DNA of 64,000 nt from JADKIH01 sp031367345 (GCA_031367345.1 JANLPR010000117.1:1-64000); one strand, 5' to 3'; shown: positions 23,188 through 33,424, counted from the first letter of the stretch. Notes: generated by a model not told the origin, from the sequence alone. Numbers and translations: made by a program.

Positions 23188-23868
23188 ATGGACATAAAGA
23201 TGGAAAGTAAACAAGCGCTTGCAGATGCTGAAAAAAAAGCGGAAGAATTATTTCATACCATCGAAGATAAATCGTTGATCGTTGCAGGAAAATCTGAGAA
23301 ACAACTCAACGAGGAAATATTTGAACTTGCGTATGAAATTTTTGGTATCGAAAAATTTTGGCATAAGAGAATTGTTCGTGCCGGAGAAAACACCTTGCAT
23401 CCATACGATGAAAATCCTCCTGACCGTATCATTCAGGCCGACGATATTTTATTTTTCGACTTCGGTCCGGTATTCGATGAATGGGAAGCTGACTTTGGTA
23501 GAACTTATGTCTTAGGTAATGATCCTGTGAAAATAAAATTGAAAGAAGATGTTGAACGATTATGGTTTGAAGTGAGGGATTGGACTCACCAGCAAAAGGA
23601 TCTTTCTTGTAGTCAATTATATGTGCATTGTTTTAAAAGGGCTCGGCAGTTAGGATGGGAATTTGGTGGTGAAATAGCCGGCCACATAGTTGGTCAGTTT
23701 CCTCATGAGCGTATCGGAAAAAATATGATTGAACTATACATTCATCCGGAAAATAACGACCTTCTGTCTTTACCCGATAAAAACGGTAATCAAAGAGATT
23801 GGATTCTTGAAATACATTTGGTCGATAGAGTTCGAAAAATTGGTGGCTTCTTCGAACAGTTGCTTTAA
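23188..23868 (+). CDS. M24-family (pita-bread) metallopeptidase-like protein
   Basis: The start at 23188 (MDIKMESKQ) gives 226 residues; the upstream part of the frame overlaps the SRPBCC gene. The fold of aminopeptidase P/creatinase is visible. Metal ligands are Asp in ILFFDFGPVFDEWEADFG (two Asp), His in GEIAGHIVGQFPHE and Glu in ILEIHLVDR. A Met-Asp motif (MDIKM) and a Glu-rich N-terminal helix precede. It lacks the N-terminal domain of creatinases and is shorter than methionine aminopeptidase (~250). The substrate is unknown. Confidence 0.8.
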   Translation: MDIKMESKQALADAEKKAEELFHTIEDKSLIVAGKSEKQLNEEIFELAYEIFGIEKFWHKRIVRAGENTLHPYDENPPDRIIQADDILFFDFGPVFDEWEADFGRTYVLGNDPVKIKLKEDVERLWFEVRDWTHQQKDLSCSQLYVHCFKRARQLGWEFGGEIAGHIVGQFPHERIGKNMIELYIHPENNDLLSLPDKNGNQRDWILEIHLVDRVRKIGGFFEQLL

Positions 23869-23913
23869 GGGGAGCGCCAACTTACATGAGTCATTAGATA
23901 ATATTGTTCGTTT

Positions 23914-24666
23914 TCAATCTTCGTATTTAAGAAGATGAAAATCATTTCCGTCAAACACACCATACGTAAAATACTGGATCCAGTCACCCAAATTGACATA
24001 TCTGCTATTTTCATTCAGTGTAATATCTAATGGCAAGTGGCGATGGCCAAATATTAAATAATCGAAATGTTTTTTCGCAATAATTTCTTTTGAATAAATA
24101 ACGAGCCATTCTTTTTCTTCGCCTAAAAATTTTTCATCGGTTGTGCCTGTAGCAACTCTACTTTTTTTAGAAAAATAATTCGCCAGTCCAATTCCAAAAT
24201 TCGGATGAAGACGTGCAAATAACCACTGAGAGATAGAACTGGCGAATATTTTTTTAATGAATTTGTAACCATGATCTCCCGGTCCTAATCCATCTCCATG
24301 TCCGATATAAAATTTTTTTCCGTTGTATTCCTGCTCAATTGGTTTACGATAAATGGTAGCGTTCAATTCTTTTTTCAGATAATCGAATGTCCACATGTCA
24401 TGATTTCCGGTAAAATAAAATAGTTTTATTCCCGCATCCGAAAGTTCAGCTAGTTTTCCCAATAGTCGAACATACCCTCTAGGAGCAACGGTTTTGTATT
24501 CGAACCAAAAATCAAAAACATCGCCCATCAAATACAATTCTTCTGCATCAGCTTTGATCGAGTCAAGCCATTTGACGATTTTCTTTTCACGTTCTAAACT
24601 CTTCTCATATGTTGGAACACCGAGGTGAAAGTCTGAAGCAAAATAAATTTTTTTACCGGGAATCAC
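23914..24666 (-). CDS. lpxH: UDP-2,3-diacylglucosamine diphosphatase
   Basis: This 250-residue calcineurin-like phosphatase acts in lipid A synthesis, hydrolysing UDP-2,3-diacylglucosamine to lipid X. Metal motifs are complete: ASDFHLG (DxH), MGDVFDFWFEY (GDxxD), TGNHD, GHGDG and FGHRHLP. It starts with GTG, whose first base is the last base of the preceding M1 stop (TAG-TG overlap of one base), so it is translated from the M1 peptidase transcript. The length suits the LpxH family (~240). A second lipid A gene, lpxK, lies in the same minus-strand run at 31028. Confidence 0.92.
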   Translation of the reverse strand: MIPGKKIYFASDFHLGVPTYEKSLEREKKIVKWLDSIKADAEELYLMGDVFDFWFEYKTVAPRGYVRLLGKLAELSDAGIKLFYFTGNHDMWTFDYLKKELNATIYRKPIEQEYNGKKFYIGHGDGLGPGDHGYKFIKKIFASSISQWLFARLHPNFGIGLANYFSKKSRVATGTTDEKFLGEEKEWLVIYSKEIIAKKHFDYLIFGHRHLPLDITLNENSRYVNLGDWIQYFTYGVFDGNDFHLLKYED

Positions 24667-27600
24667 TATTTATAAATATTACGGATGTATGTTAATGGAT
24701 TTAGGTTCTGCAAATGTAATTCAAATCGAATAGTATTTCCAAAATTCAAATTTTGAGAGTCAATTGCATATTTGATGTCTTTACTATAAGCAAATGGGAA
24801 GTAGATTGTAAGAACGTTCTTTATTACCGGAAATTCTACTCCAAGTTCCCAAGTGATGCCTGAGAAATCGATAAAGCTCAACTTTGCATTGTCGAAAGTC
24901 CCAACATTTGCATACAATTTAAAAGGAATGAGCCCGGGGAGTGTAGTGGAGGCGTTAAATCCTGTTATCCACTTCTCCGCTTTTCTATAAAATAAAGTTG
25001 GCGCAGTAAATCCTGCACCGGTTCTGCTAAATTGCTGCGACCAGATTCCGTTAGTTTCTGTTCGGCCTAAATATATATCGTCATATAAATAATCTGTTGC
25101 GCCCGTTGTTCCACTTAGATTATAACGATAATCAACATCGCGTTGTATCTCATTGTTGATTTTTGTGAAGCCTGCAAAAAAGCGGATGCTTGCTCCTTTG
25201 TTCATCTGTCCATAACAAAAGAATTGTTTTAACTCTGCATTCAATTGTATAAAATCTTTATTCATTACAGCAAACACTTTCTGGCTACTTGCGTCCAATG
25301 GATTGCCATTCTCTCGACGATATTCTAATTTCAAATAATTGTAATCTATCTGTTGCGGAGCATAAAAAGCATTGAAAGGAATATCGCGTTTTACAAATAC
25401 ATCTCTAATTTCAATTTCTTTTCGAATGTTTTTTTGTGGATGTGGTCGCTTGAGTTGAATGATAGCACGGGTGTCGAACTTAGTAAATTTTTGAATGTGA
25501 TGATAGTTGTATGAATTGTTAAACGGTGTATAAAAGTCTTCCGCATAAGCATAATGCCCAATAGTTTCTTCGAATGTTATTTTCTTAATTGTATTGTTGT
25601 TAAGGTAAACATGATATTGAAGATCTAATCCGCCCGCAATGTCTTTTGTTCTGGTGCCATACATTGGCATTAATGCGTATTCGAATTTCTTTTCAAAGAA
25701 ATTAATATTATGCAAAACAATTCCCGGCATAATTGAATTGTATAAATTATAACCTACTACAGGTATATAATATAAAGAAGTTCTTTCGGGATTTTCATTT
25801 CCTGATAAAAACTTGAAGTTGATCTTTTCTGTTTTTTTAAATAATCCGGCTGCTTTAATCGTATTATTGCTTCTGTCTAGTTCAGGAATTTCTTTATTCC
25901 CATCGATTTTATAACTATATCCTTTTGAAAATGGAACTTCAATTTTTTTCAGCCCGGCAAAGCCTTCAATTAAGTTATTGCCTAATTTATTGCCGTTAGA
26001 GTAAGTTGTGATCCAGAGTGGCGAAATTATTTGTCCTTGATTTTTTACTATTACAGTTGCTGAATCTCGACTGTGAGTTGTTTTCGTAAATGAATAATCT
26101 ATTTTTTTATTTGACCGCATTAAGTCATTAAAAAACCAAGCCAGATCTTTTCCGGATGTTTTTTCAAATTCATTTTTAATGTCATCCGGATCCGGATGTT
26201 TAAATTTCCACTTATCAAAATAGTTATTCATGCACTTGTCAAATAATGAATCACCTAAATAACTTTTCAAATAGTCGACAGCAACACTAGTCTTATAATA
26301 GACATCACCTCTGTAATTGGCTCTCGATAAATTTTGTGAGGGTTGATCTTGCGACACATCACTGTGCTTCCGTGCTCCTGCTAAATAACCAAGGTATTGA
26401 ATCTCCTTATGGTTCAAAGCCGATAATGAAAGAATATTTTTTAGCTTTTTAAATGTCGAGATGTTTTCAAGTTGTAAGAGCGAATCATTTTTATACTGAG
26501 TATAAACATATCTTGTCTCGCAAAAATTAGTAAAGCCTTCATCCATCCATGGGTGATACCGTTCATTACTTCCCAAGATTCCGTAGAACCAATTGTGAGC
26601 AACTTCATGAACAATGGTAACGTCTAACTCAAACGGATCGCCATAACTTCCAATAGTTGTGATCATCGGATATTCCATCCCATCACCGGAAGCATCAGTT
26701 ACATCAACAGCAGTACAAGTAGCATAAGGATATTCTCCCACCCACTGTGACATAAATTTCAGAGTTCGCGAAATGTATTCCGGACTCATTTTCCACATAG
26801 CTGCTTCTGCATTTGTGAACATCGACCATGTGGTTACTATTCGTTTACTCGCCGGTAATTCTACTTCTCCTTTTAATACATTCCATCTTTTATCGGCAAA
26901 CCACGCAAAGTCGTGAATATTGTCTTGATAATAATGCAATGTTTTCCGTTCTTTTTCTGACGCCGGAAATTCCATTGACGTAGGAAATGTAGTAATTGAA
27001 GCGGTCGCTTTCGCTTTCTCATTTAGCCATTGCAACTCGGCAATACCATCTACTAATTCGCCGGTTGAACCTACTACATAATTTGCAGGTAAATTAATTA
27101 TAACGTCGAAACTCCCAAACTCGCTATAGTATTCTCCTTTGTCTAAATAGCTAAAATAATTCCATCCATTTTTATCAAATACCGCCGGTTTTGGAAACCA
27201 TTGTGTAATAAAATATGCTTGTCCATTATGTCCAAGACGTGATAATTGATCGGAGGGAATTTTTATTTTGAAGGGAGTGCTTATAGTAATACTTTTCCCG
27301 GGCAATAACGGCGATGAAAGTTTTATTTTTCCAATATCTATAGTGTCCGGTAGCAAATTCCAATTTGCCAATGTTCCATCCACTGAAAATGAAAGTGAAT
27401 CAATGAACCCCAAATCATTTTCAGCTGCAGTTAACAATTGATCAGATCCGGTATTAAAATATTCTTGTGCTAGCGGTGTATTGGTGTTTTTGTATGCGTT
27501 TGGATAAAGATGAATGTAGATTTCGTTTAACGGAACTGGTGAGTTATTTGTATAAATAATTGTTTCATCTGCCGAGAGCGTATGACGAACATCGTCGAGC

Positions 27601-27701
27601 GAAACATGGATCTTGTAATCCACTTTTTGCTGAAAGTAATTTTGTGCTGTAGATTGTATAGAAAGCAAAACAAAAGCAAGCAGTAAGTGAATCTTATACA
27701 T
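24666..27701 (-). CDS. M1 metallopeptidase fused to an outer-membrane barrel-like domain
   Basis: This 1011-residue protein has a signal peptide (cut near STAQN). The M1 N-terminal beta-saddle is at 22-250. The active-site metal ligands are HEVAH (365-369) and Glu388 (DEGF). A GMEYP motif at 341-345 stands where aminopeptidase N has GAMEN. The last ~380 residues (about 630-1011) are not the usual HEAT-like M1 tail. They are strand-rich with many alternating aromatic residues (YALMPMYGTRTKDIAGGLDL) and end in FGNTIRFELHLQNLNP, as in outer-membrane barrels. It may therefore be a membrane-anchored surface peptidase. It lies upstream of lpxH with a 1-base overlap. Confidence 0.85.
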   Translation of the reverse strand: MYKIHLLLAFVLLSIQSTAQNYFQQKVDYKIHVSLDDVRHTLSADETIIYTNNSPVPLNEIYIHLYPNAYKNTNTPLAQEYFNTGSDQLLTAAENDLGFIDSLSFSVDGTLANWNLLPDTIDIGKIKLSSPLLPGKSITISTPFKIKIPSDQLSRLGHNGQAYFITQWFPKPAVFDKNGWNYFSYLDKGEYYSEFGSFDVIINLPANYVVGSTGELVDGIAELQWLNEKAKATASITTFPTSMEFPASEKERKTLHYYQDNIHDFAWFADKRWNVLKGEVELPASKRIVTTWSMFTNAEAAMWKMSPEYISRTLKFMSQWVGEYPYATCTAVDVTDASGDGMEYPMITTIGSYGDPFELDVTIVHEVAHNWFYGILGSNERYHPWMDEGFTNFCETRYVYTQYKNDSLLQLENISTFKKLKNILSLSALNHKEIQYLGYLAGARKHSDVSQDQPSQNLSRANYRGDVYYKTSVAVDYLKSYLGDSLFDKCMNNYFDKWKFKHPDPDDIKNEFEKTSGKDLAWFFNDLMRSNKKIDYSFTKTTHSRDSATVIVKNQGQIISPLWITTYSNGNKLGNNLIEGFAGLKKIEVPFSKGYSYKIDGNKEIPELDRSNNTIKAAGLFKKTEKINFKFLSGNENPERTSLYYIPVVGYNLYNSIMPGIVLHNINFFEKKFEYALMPMYGTRTKDIAGGLDLQYHVYLNNNTIKKITFEETIGHYAYAEDFYTPFNNSYNYHHIQKFTKFDTRAIIQLKRPHPQKNIRKEIEIRDVFVKRDIPFNAFYAPQQIDYNYLKLEYRRENGNPLDASSQKVFAVMNKDFIQLNAELKQFFCYGQMNKGASIRFFAGFTKINNEIQRDVDYRYNLSGTTGATDYLYDDIYLGRTETNGIWSQQFSRTGAGFTAPTLFYRKAEKWITGFNASTTLPGLIPFKLYANVGTFDNAKLSFIDFSGITWELGVEFPVIKNVLTIYFPFAYSKDIKYAIDSQNLNFGNTIRFELHLQNLNPLTYIRNIYK

Positions 27702-27718
27702 AAACCAGTTTCAAATGA

Positions 27719-28822
27719 TCAATTTTGTTTTATTGCTTCCGATATTTTTGAAATAAGATCTTCTCCTCGTATTCCTTTTTCAAGTATTCTTCCTTCACGA
27801 TCTATGAGTACGTTTGTAGGGATAGCTTCTATCTGATATGCCTTTGCAACTTCACTATCCCATCTTTTCAGGTCACTCACTTGTATCCAACTTATTTTGT
27901 CTTGTTTAATTGCATTCTTCCAAGCTTCAATATTGTTATCCAACGATACACCATAAATTTCAAAGTCTTTTCCTTTTAACTGATTGTAAGCTTCGACTAT
28001 CGTAGGATTTTCTCTACGGCATGGAGCACACCAACTTGCCCAAAAATCAATAAGAACAACTTTGCCTTTGAGCGATGAAAGTTTAATAGTTGTTCCTTCA
28101 GGTGTATTCAAAGAAATTTCAGGAGCCAAACTTCCATTTGGCAATTTAGATAGTCCCGCTACTAACGATTTGAAATCTTGAACATATCTATTTTTAGGAA
28201 GTAATTCGGAAAGTTTTTTTTCTAATTCTTGCATCAATCCAAGTTCCGCCTGCTGATTTAAAAATTTTGTAGCAGAGAGTGAAACGATACTTGTTAAATT
28301 ATTTTTAATTAGATTTTTACTGAACTCTTCCATCGTACGAGTATAGTATCCTTGAAGTTCCATGCCTATTGAATCTGCAACCATACGATCTGAATTTCTC
28401 ACCGATGCATAAACAGTATTCAAAGAATCGCCAAGTAGTCTGTCGTACGAACGTAGCTTTTTCAATAATTCAGAATCTTTAGAACCTTTTACTTTATACG
28501 AGTTTTCAAGACTTTGTGCATCTCCTGTTAGATCTACATTCTCACCAACATTCAATACAAGGAAGAGTGAATTTGTACTGTCAGCTTTCAAGATAAAATA
28601 ATCTATCTCTTTAGCAGGATTCGATAGTTTAAATTCTCCTTTAGTGTTCACTTTTACAGAGTCGATTACTTCATCGCCATTTTCAGTAATTTTTTCCAAA
28701 TAGATATAAGTGCCATTGAAGTTTTCTAATTTACCTTTAATGGTTCCGCTTTTGTTTTGATTGGAGCAAGAAAGTACAATTACACTGAGAGCAAGAATGC
28801 TTAGAATGTTTCCGGTTTTCAT
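27719..28822 (-). CDS. TlpA-like thiol-disulfide lipoprotein with DUF4369
   Basis: This 367-residue lipoprotein (lipobox LSCS) has an N-terminal DUF4369 beta-domain (about 25-130, GTIKGKLENFNGTYIYLEKI), a helical spacer (about 130-225) and a thioredoxin-fold domain (about 230-367). The domain carries the active-site CAPC in FWASWCAPCRRENP and the cis-Pro motif AIPTNV. Such proteins reduce or oxidise disulfides in the periplasm. It is 17 bp upstream of the M1 peptidase gene and 2 bp downstream of the choice-of-anchor-B gene, so the three form an operon. Confidence 0.9.
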   Translation of the reverse strand: MKTGNILSILALSVIVLSCSNQNKSGTIKGKLENFNGTYIYLEKITENGDEVIDSVKVNTKGEFKLSNPAKEIDYFILKADSTNSLFLVLNVGENVDLTGDAQSLENSYKVKGSKDSELLKKLRSYDRLLGDSLNTVYASVRNSDRMVADSIGMELQGYYTRTMEEFSKNLIKNNLTSIVSLSATKFLNQQAELGLMQELEKKLSELLPKNRYVQDFKSLVAGLSKLPNGSLAPEISLNTPEGTTIKLSSLKGKVVLIDFWASWCAPCRRENPTIVEAYNQLKGKDFEIYGVSLDNNIEAWKNAIKQDKISWIQVSDLKRWDSEVAKAYQIEAIPTNVLIDREGRILEKGIRGEDLISKISEAIKQN

Positions 28823-28824
28823 TT

Positions 28825-30225
28825 TTAATGAACTATATTAATTCGATTTGTAAAATTTATTTTTTCGGTTTGAATGTTGAGAGAATACACGCCATTCGAA
28901 ATGTTATTTGTCTCAAAAGTTAATTCAGATTGATTGCTAAACTTTTTCAGTAAAATTGTCCTTCCATTAAGATCATACAAAGTCATAGTGCCACTCTCGT
29001 TCTCGTTTTTTATACGAATAGAAAATTGATTATTAGAGGGGTTTGGGTAAACGATAAATTTATCGTTGCTGTTTTGTGTAAAAGTTTTTGACGACGTGAT
29101 TACTGAAACGTCAAGAATAAATAATCCTAACTGCATATCACTTGCAAGAATGATTCCGCTAGGTAAGTCTGTGTATGCTGCCCAGCAACCAGCGTAAGCG
29201 GGTGAAGGATAAGTACCGGGTGGATTCTGGGGATGTGTATCAAAGTATCCTGACAATACAGGAGTAATTGGATTGGAAATATCATAAATGTAAAGCCCAT
29301 CTTGATAAGCTGCAACAAAAAGCAAATTATCTTTCACATACGGATTGTGGGGTGTTGCTCCAACATTTGTATTGTAGGTGCCAATTACAGTTGGATTAGA
29401 AATGTCACGCACGTCAACTACACTGAAAGGCATTCCTGATGGTACCTCATCACACATATATAAATATCCATGATCAGGCGATAAAAAACTACTGTGATTG
29501 TATCGTTGTGTCGGAAAGTTAGTAAGTGATCCAAGTAAAATAAAATGATTGGCAATGGTGTCGTAATGAAAAATATAAAGTCCCGAATTACCACAACTTG
29601 CGTAAACAGTGTCATTCACAACATACATGTCATGTACAGAATTGATTGAAGGGAAGTCGCTGTCTAATCTTCTCAACAAAGTAGGAACTGTAGGGTCATT
29701 CAAGGAATACACATTCATACTTGAATAGTTTCCACTGGCATTTACCGATGAAACATATAATTTGTTCCCATCTACATATTGCGCATGCGCATGCGTAAAA
29801 ATTGAGTTACTATCGTAAATTACTGTAGCAGAAATTGGCAGTGTGCTTAGATCAACTATTTGCAAACTATTATTTCCTGCATCATCGCTAATTATATATA
29901 AGTAGTTCCCATACGTTTTATATTCATGCCAAATGCAATCTGTTTGGCGGTGTGGAATGTAATTGATTTGTGTAGGCGCAGTAGGAATAGAAACGTCGAT
30001 GATATATGTGCCGGCTGTTGATCCAATAATAGCATATTCTTTTTGATCAAGCGGATTCTGCCATCCCCAACACGATTGATATCGAATTCCATAAACCGAC
30101 TCGGCTACAACTGTTGTATCGTTGAATTGTCCAAGCAATGAAATGTTCTGATGGCTGAATTGCGAATGAGCAAATGAGCTCATGAACATAATGATGGCAA
30201 ACATGTAAAATTTTTTCGATTTCAT
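28825..30225 (-). CDS. choice-of-anchor-B secreted protein with T9SS tail
   Basis: This 466-residue protein has a signal peptide (cut at SFAHS or AHSQF). The body is a seven-bladed propeller made of LVIVD-type repeats (GTYIIDVSIPTAP, LQIVDLSTLP, LYIYDISNPITP, LFILDVSVIT) with WGWQNP and HEYKTYGNYLYI, the pattern of the choice-of-anchor-B family. The last ~75 residues form a T9SS type A tail (FIVYPNPSNNQFSI, LYDLNGRTI, GVYSLNI). Function is unknown; members are cell-surface. The TlpA gene follows after 2 bp and purine phosphorylase precedes by 6 bp. Confidence 0.9.
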   Translation of the reverse strand: MKSKKFYMFAIIMFMSSFAHSQFSHQNISLLGQFNDTTVVAESVYGIRYQSCWGWQNPLDQKEYAIIGSTAGTYIIDVSIPTAPTQINYIPHRQTDCIWHEYKTYGNYLYIISDDAGNNSLQIVDLSTLPISATVIYDSNSIFTHAHAQYVDGNKLYVSSVNASGNYSSMNVYSLNDPTVPTLLRRLDSDFPSINSVHDMYVVNDTVYASCGNSGLYIFHYDTIANHFILLGSLTNFPTQRYNHSSFLSPDHGYLYMCDEVPSGMPFSVVDVRDISNPTVIGTYNTNVGATPHNPYVKDNLLFVAAYQDGLYIYDISNPITPVLSGYFDTHPQNPPGTYPSPAYAGCWAAYTDLPSGIILASDMQLGLFILDVSVITSSKTFTQNSNDKFIVYPNPSNNQFSIRIKNENESGTMTLYDLNGRTILLKKFSNQSELTFETNNISNGVYSLNIQTEKINFTNRINIVH

Positions 30226-30231
30226 TTTTAT

Positions 30232-31044
30232 TTAACTTTTAGCTAGTAATTCTTTTATGATAGCAGTCATTTTTTTCTCAGATGAAATGGCCACATGTAA
30301 AACTTCTTCGTGACTCACTTTTTGGACAATGGCAAATCCTCCAAGATCGGTAACAATAGAAATTGCAAAGCAAGGAATATTTGCATGGCGACCTACAATT
30401 ACCTCGGGGATCGTAGACATTCCAACAATGTCTGCACCAATTGTTCTTAAGTAACGATATTCGGCAGGCGTTTCAAAACAAGGTCCACTTACTGCTGTAT
30501 ATACACCAATATGCGAACGAAATCCAAGTTGGTCTGCAATTGATTTCGCATCGGTTATCATTTTTGAGTCGTATGGTTCACTCATGTCTGGAAACCGCGG
30601 CCCTAACTCATCATAATTTTTTCCTATCAAAGGATTTGATGGGAGCAAGTTAATGTGATCTTGAATGATAACAATGTCTCCAGTTTGATAATCAGGATTC
30701 ATTCCGCCACTTGCATTACTCAAAAGTAATTTCTTGATGCCAAGAGCAATCATTACTCTGATTGGAAAAGTTGTTTCCTGCATGCTATAACCTTCGTAGT
30801 AATGAAATCGACCTTGCAGAGCTACAACATTTTTACCGCCAAGTTTACCGAAAATTAATTTTCCTCCGTGACCCTTTACTGTTGAAATTGGAAAATTTGG
30901 TATCTCGGTATATTCTATTGAATGTTCAATTTGGATTTCATTTACAAGTCCACCAAGTCCGCTGCCTAATACAATTCCGAACTCAGGTATGAAATTTGTT
31001 TTTAAAAAAATGAAATCAGTTGTTTCTTTAATTTTTTCTAACAT
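30232..31044 (-). CDS. punA: purine-nucleoside phosphorylase
   Basis: This trimeric-type purine nucleoside phosphorylase cleaves guanosine and inosine with phosphate in purine salvage. Motifs are VLGSGLGGL (phosphate binding), TVKGHGGKL, NASGGMNP and MSTIPEVIVGRH (with the active-site Glu and Met). I chose the Met codon at 31044 (MLEKIKETTDF, about 270 residues). The frame continues 12 codons upstream to an ATG at 31080, but that part overlaps lpxK and is Lys-rich and not typical. With the shorter start it overlaps lpxK by 17 bp. Confidence 0.93.
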   Translation of the reverse strand: MLEKIKETTDFIFLKTNFIPEFGIVLGSGLGGLVNEIQIEHSIEYTEIPNFPISTVKGHGGKLIFGKLGGKNVVALQGRFHYYEGYSMQETTFPIRVMIALGIKKLLLSNASGGMNPDYQTGDIVIIQDHINLLPSNPLIGKNYDELGPRFPDMSEPYDSKMITDAKSIADQLGFRSHIGVYTAVSGPCFETPAEYRYLRTIGADIVGMSTIPEVIVGRHANIPCFAISIVTDLGGFAIVQKVSHEEVLHVAISSEKKMTAIIKELLAKS

Positions 31045-32095
31045 ACTCTTGGATAATTTGATTATACTTTTCTTCTTCATGATGAATATGAACTTGAATT
31101 GGAAGAAAGAAAAATGGTAATTTTTGAATAGCAGGATCGATACTAGGATTTCTCAATCGCATCGCATCTTTTTCGGTAGTCACAATGATCTTGCTTTTGT
31201 TAGCGATATTATTGAAAGTCTCCGTTATTTTATCTAGGTCTTTGGTATTGAATTCATGATGGTCAGGGAAAGTCAGTATCTCAAGCTTGTCTGTTAAGCG
31301 GCGCAAATATTCGATCATTCCGGAAGGATTTGCAATTCCGGTTACCAGCATGATTGTAAATCGTTTTTCCATATAATAGCTTGCACCCATTTGCATAGGT
31401 GAAGTTGGTCCAAATACTTTATTGAATTCACCATATTTAAGAAACGAAAAAAAAACTGATTGATTTGTTTCCGGTTTGATTTCTTCTAGTATCCGTTTTT
31501 TTTCTATCGGAACTAAAATCGATGGAGATTTAGAAATGATAATTACATCGGCTCTTTTTTTCGATGAAAGGGGCTCGCGTAAATTACCTCCGGGCAACAC
31601 ATAATCTTTTTTAAAAATAGTATCGTATTCTAGAAGTAAAATATTCATTCCTGCTTTTACATAGCGATGTTGATATGCATCATCCATTAAAATTACTTGC
31701 GGACGATTCAGTCCTTGCATCAACTGATCAATTGCTTCAGTTCTTTTTTCAGCAACAGTTACGATGATGTTATCAAATTTACTTAGATACTGCATTGGTT
31801 CATCGCCAATTTCATTGGTGGTAAATCCTTTTTTAGCTAAAAGGTATCCTGTTGTTTTTCGACCATAACCTCGGCTGATTGTTGCTAGCTTAAAATTGTT
31901 TTTCAATAATCTGATGAGGTATTCAATGTGCGGAGTTTTTCCTGTGCCACCGGTAGTTAGATTTCCAATAGATATAATTGGAACATCATATTCATTCGAT
32001 TTGATTATTGCCTTATCGAACAAGATATTTCTTACTCTTACAACAATGTTGTAGAGCGGGGAAAAGGGTAATAAAAGTTTTCGCCAATTTTGCAC
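31028..32095 (-). CDS. lpxK: tetraacyldisaccharide 4'-kinase
   Basis: This 355-residue inner-membrane kinase phosphorylates the 4' position of the lipid A disaccharide. The Walker A loop is GGTGKT (49-54) in ISIGNLTTGGTGKTPHIEY. The LpxK motifs DDAYQHR (DDGFQHR in most) and VLPGGNLREP are present. A membrane-associated N-terminal helix (PFSPLYNIVV) precedes. It lies upstream of punA with a short overlap and is divergent from Nif3 (231-bp gap, no feature seen beyond AT-rich DNA). Confidence 0.93.
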   Translation of the reverse strand: MQNWRKLLLPFSPLYNIVVRVRNILFDKAIIKSNEYDVPIISIGNLTTGGTGKTPHIEYLIRLLKNNFKLATISRGYGRKTTGYLLAKKGFTTNEIGDEPMQYLSKFDNIIVTVAEKRTEAIDQLMQGLNRPQVILMDDAYQHRYVKAGMNILLLEYDTIFKKDYVLPGGNLREPLSSKKRADVIIISKSPSILVPIEKKRILEEIKPETNQSVFFSFLKYGEFNKVFGPTSPMQMGASYYMEKRFTIMLVTGIANPSGMIEYLRRLTDKLEILTFPDHHEFNTKDLDKITETFNNIANKSKIIVTTEKDAMRLRNPSIDPAIQKLPFFFLPIQVHIHHEEEKYNQIIQEYVRKN

Positions 32096-32326
32096 CGTGG
32101 CAAATTACAAAAAAACAGTTAACCTCAGCAGTAAAATTGATTCCGAACATTCAAATATTCATATTGATTGAAGTGCATAATGGTTGAAATGCTTATAAGA
32201 TCAAGTTAATGCGAAAGTTTTATCTGTCGAAATGGTAAATGAAGTTGCACTGACAATGAAAATTGTTTTCAAATGAACTATCCAACATCGTTACTTTTTT
32301 GTAGTATTGAAGTTTGAAATTCATAT

Positions 32327-33424
32327 ATGACAAAGATCAAAGAAGTACTTCAGTATTTAGAAGAAATTGCTCCGTTATCTCTTCAAGAAAGCTATGACAA
32401 CTCCGGTCTTATAGTTGGTGATAGCGATGCTGAGCTCACCGGTATATTGATATGTTTAGATAGTACAGAAGCGGTGGTAAAAGAAGCCATTCTTACAGGT
32501 TGTAATTTGATCATTGCTCACCATCCAATTGTATTTTCCGGTTTGAAAAGATTTACAGGAAGCAATTATGTAGAACGGACCATTATAGCTGCGATAAAAA
32601 ACGACATTGCAATTTATGCAGCGCATACTAATCTGGATAATATAGCCAACGGAGTAAACAAAATGATAGCAGATAAATTAGGGTTAATCAATGCAAAAAT
32701 ATTAGCGCCCAAGAAACAGCTGTTGAAAAAACTAATTGTGTTTTGTCCATTCGATCATGCCTCCAAAGTAAGGCAAGCTTTATTCGAAGCAGGAGCAGGG
32801 AGTATAGGAAACTATGATGAATGTAGTTTTAATAGTGACGGAACCGGAACTTTTCGACCTGGAACGCAAGCCAAACCTTTTAGCGGCAACGAAGGAATTA
32901 CTTCATTTGCTGAAGAAACTAAAATAGAAGTAATTATTGAGTCACATTTACAGAACAAAATTTTAGCTGCACTTTTCAAAAGTCATCCCTATGAAGAAGT
33001 AGCTTATGATCTTATCCCTCTGGAAAATTATCATCAGAATATTGGAAGTGGAATGATTGCAGAGTTGAGCTCCGAAATGGAAGAAATGCCTTTTTTAGAC
33101 CATGTGAAAAAGGTAATGAAGGTAGGATCGTTGCGATTTACACCATTAATTGGGCAAAAGGTTGCAAAAGTAGCTCTTTGTGGAGGGTCAGGAAGCTTTC
33201 TTTTAAATGAGGCAAAAGCTGCTGGTGCTCAGGTCTTTATCACCTCAGATTTCAAATATCATCAGTTTTTTGATGCCGAAGATAGCTTGGTTATTGCCGA
33301 TATCGGACATTTTGAGAGCGAACAGTACACAATGGATTTGTTTAAGTCGTTAATTCTGAAAAATTTTTCTAAATTTGCCGTCCGTTTAACTGAGGTGAAT
33401 ACCAATCCAGTGAATTATTTATAA
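32327..33424 (+). CDS. Nif3-like dinuclear metal-centre protein
   Basis: This 365-residue NIF3/YbgI protein (GTP cyclohydrolase type 2-like family) forms hexamer rings with two metals per subunit. Metal-binding motifs are AHHPIVFSG (residues about 64-72), HTNLDN (about 101) and the C-terminal DIGHFESE. A PII-like insertion (about 130-235, KLIVFCPFDHASKVRQALFE, HPYEEVAYDL) marks the long form. Exact function is not settled. It is followed by the zinc-ribbon coiled-coil gene after 26 bp, a pairing common in Bacteroidota. Confidence 0.92.
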   Translation: MTKIKEVLQYLEEIAPLSLQESYDNSGLIVGDSDAELTGILICLDSTEAVVKEAILTGCNLIIAHHPIVFSGLKRFTGSNYVERTIIAAIKNDIAIYAAHTNLDNIANGVNKMIADKLGLINAKILAPKKQLLKKLIVFCPFDHASKVRQALFEAGAGSIGNYDECSFNSDGTGTFRPGTQAKPFSGNEGITSFAEETKIEVIIESHLQNKILAALFKSHPYEEVAYDLIPLENYHQNIGSGMIAELSSEMEEMPFLDHVKKVMKVGSLRFTPLIGQKVAKVALCGGSGSFLLNEAKAAGAQVFITSDFKYHQFFDAEDSLVIADIGHFESEQYTMDLFKSLILKNFSKFAVRLTEVNTNPVNYL

